Positions 6,142-7,079 of a stretch of DNA of 7,079 nt are shown here, piece by piece; the stretch's first letter is position 1, and every line of letters starts with the position of its first letter. The DNA is from UBA8653 sp963978155. GTDB lineage: Bacteria > Planctomycetota > Phycisphaerae > Phycisphaerales > SM1A02. Under the pieces are notes generated by a model, which was not told the DNA's origin, did no database searches, and saw nothing but the letters and a program-made list of their open reading frames with translations. The position numbers were made by a program, and so were the translations under genes. The DNA is taken from assembly GCA_963978155.1 (NCBI GenBank), contig CAXBRK010000106.1:1-7079 (forward strand). The letters are read 5' to 3'.

Positions 6142-6747
6142 ATGGGATCTTTCTCAAAAATCTGTGTCTTGGCCGCGGCGGCATTGCTGATCGCCATCAC
6201 GGTTCCCCTTCACGCGCAACCTGCGGTTCAGGCTCCGATCTCTTGGAAGCTTGACCCAGTGCATTCTTTTGGGCTCTTTCGTGTGCAGCACATGAACGCG
6301 GGCATGTTCTGGGGCCGATTCAATGACGTGACCGGGACCATTACCCACCACGAAGACGGGAGCGCCCCTCCGCAGCTGGAAGTCCGCTGCGCGGTCGAAA
6401 GCATCGACACGGGGAGTGAAAAGCTGGATCGGACCATGCTGGGGCCCAAGTGGTTCAATGGCAAGGAACACGAGGCCATGACGTTTGTTTCCACTTCCGG
6501 GGAACAAATCGATGCCACCCACTGGAAGCTCAAAGGGGACTTGACCATTGCCGGCGTTTCCCGAGAAGTCGAGGTGATGACGGAACTCACCGGCATCGGC
6601 GGGGGCCCTCAGGGGCGGAAAATCGGGTTTGAGTGCACGGTGGAGATCAATCGAAACGCCTTTGGCATCAGGATTCTTCGCGGCGCCATCGGTGACAAGG
6701 TTCGCTTGGTGGTGGGGCTTGAAGGCGATGAAATCAAGGCGGAGTGA
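6142..6747 (+). CDS. YceI-family secreted lipocalin-like protein
   Basis: The 201-residue protein is a YceI-family member. These are eight-stranded antiparallel beta-barrels in the periplasm; structurally studied members bind a polyisoprenoid chain such as ubiquinone-8 in the barrel. A Sec signal peptide is clear: MGSFSK, a hydrophobic core at about 8-22, and a likely cleavage after LHA (25). Mature motifs follow the family: WKLDPVHSFGLFRVQHM (35-51), GRFNDVTGTI (58-67), LEVRCAVESIDTG (79-91), LDRTMLGPKWFNGKEHEAMTF (95-115), LKGDLTIAGVSREVEV (130-145) and GDKVRLVVGLEG (184-195). Length is typical. The ATG at 6142 has a GGAGG site. The gene follows the propeller gene by 56 bp and precedes a membrane protein gene by 5 bp, so it is probably part of one transcript. 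YceI proteins are sometimes encoded beside cytochrome b561-like membrane proteins, but the next gene does not show that pattern in the visible part. The ligand here is not known. Confidence 0.92.
   Translation: MGSFSKICVLAAAALLIAITVPLHAQPAVQAPISWKLDPVHSFGLFRVQHMNAGMFWGRFNDVTGTITHHEDGSAPPQLEVRCAVESIDTGSEKLDRTMLGPKWFNGKEHEAMTFVSTSGEQIDATHWKLKGDLTIAGVSREVEVMTELTGIGGGPQGRKIGFECTVEINRNAFGIRILRGAIGDKVRLVVGLEGDEIKAE
6741..6744 (+). promoter_or_regulatory. Shine-Dalgarno sequence (GGAG) for the downstream membrane protein gene
   Basis: GGAG inside the last codons of the YceI gene lies 8 nt before the ATG at 6753. It decides the start of the partial gene and suggests that ribosomes finishing the YceI gene restart there. 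Confidence 0.65.
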
Positions 6748-6752
6748 AGCGC

Positions 6753-7079
6753 ATGCTGGCTGAATTGCTTGTTCCCATTTTCCTGCCCGGGATTGCTTTC
6801 TTGGCGATCTTGCTGGTTCTGAGACCAGAACAGCGTGGGCGTTGGTCGGGTCTCGTGGGCGGCTTTGTGCTTCCTCTGGCCACTCTGGTGGGGTTTGCGT
6901 ACGAAGGTGCCTGGCCTTCGTCCTTTTCCGATTGGCACCGCTTGCCCTTGATCTTGGCCGGGGCGGGTTTGCTCTCGGCGGTCTTGTGTTGGTTGCCCTC
7001 AGGCGTCCGTGGGTGGTTTGCCCCACTGACTTTGGGGGCATTGGCGGGATTTTTTGGTGCGTTTCCAGAAATGGAAATT
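6753..7079 (+). CDS. Partial hydrophobic membrane protein, family not recognised
   Basis: An ATG 5 bp after the YceI stop opens a frame that continues to the window edge (109 codons, no stop). The sequence starts MLAELLVPIFLPGIAFLAIL and is strongly hydrophobic. Likely membrane segments are at about residues 4-23, 33-49, 64-81 and 89-104, joined by short loops with Arg residues (RPEQRGRW at 24-31) and a Trp/Ser/Pro loop (52-62). I do not recognise the family; it could be a small integral membrane protein or the N-terminus of a larger transporter or anchor. It has no visible His pairs that would mark a b-type cytochrome in this part. The GGAG site within the YceI gene and the tight spacing indicate cotranscription and probable coupling with YceI. 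The frame is well supported by its start signal and composition; its function is open. Confidence 0.7.
   Translation, partial: MLAELLVPIFLPGIAFLAILLVLRPEQRGRWSGLVGGFVLPLATLVGFAYEGAWPSSFSDWHRLPLILAGAGLLSAVLCWLPSGVRGWFAPLTLGALAGFFGAFPEMEI

Noticed and set aside
6154..7041. A 295-codon minus-strand frame opposite YceI and the last gene
   Set aside because: The YceI gene on the plus strand has a signal peptide, full family motifs and a Shine-Dalgarno site; the antisense translation shows nothing recognisable.

Overview
The window looks like a compact bacterial chromosome segment of moderately high GC with no mobile elements, RNA genes or CRISPR. Secreted proteins dominate: a Tat-exported PhoX-like protein, a lipoprotein-like beta-propeller and a Sec-exported YceI protein, so the organism is probably a Gram-negative or other diderm. 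The propeller protein resembles proteins I associate with Planctomycetota (Phycisphaerae-like), but that assignment is a guess from memory and no marker gene here settles it.

Layout. A minus-strand pair lies at 1-932: a nitroreductase of the iodotyrosine-deiodinase type overlaps by 23 bp the start of a truncated gene that may encode an RNA m5C methyltransferase. Divergent from it, 26 bp away, a DUF1156-type adenine methyltransferase gene runs to 2809, followed by a PhoX/DUF839 gene (2865-4241). A MerC-family membrane protein gene (4811-4266, minus) converges on the PhoX gene. Divergent from merC, again 26 bp away, a plus-strand run begins: PD40 propeller protein (4838-6085), YceI protein (6142-6747) and the start of a hydrophobic membrane protein (6753 to window end). 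No stretch over about 60 bases lacks a gene.

The most interesting structure is in the start regions rather than in a gene cassette. Both divergent gaps are exactly 26 bp, and each has a symmetric A-N3-TA-N3-T element at the same place, so that one central TA could serve as the -12/-11 bases of two opposed -10 boxes (TANNNT on each strand). The predicted transcription starts fall 1-3 nt from the four start codons. The PhoX gene also has a TANNNT box 6 nt before its ATG. These five genes lack a convincing Shine-Dalgarno sequence, whereas the two genes inside the plus-strand run (YceI, membrane protein) have one. This suggests leaderless transcripts from compact bidirectional promoters, with Shine-Dalgarno initiation kept for downstream genes. 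It is an inference from sequence only.

Functionally the genes do not form an obvious single pathway. The DUF1156 methylase family often occurs in candidate defence loci, but its usual partners are not visible here and the protein is unusually short, so I do not claim a defence system.
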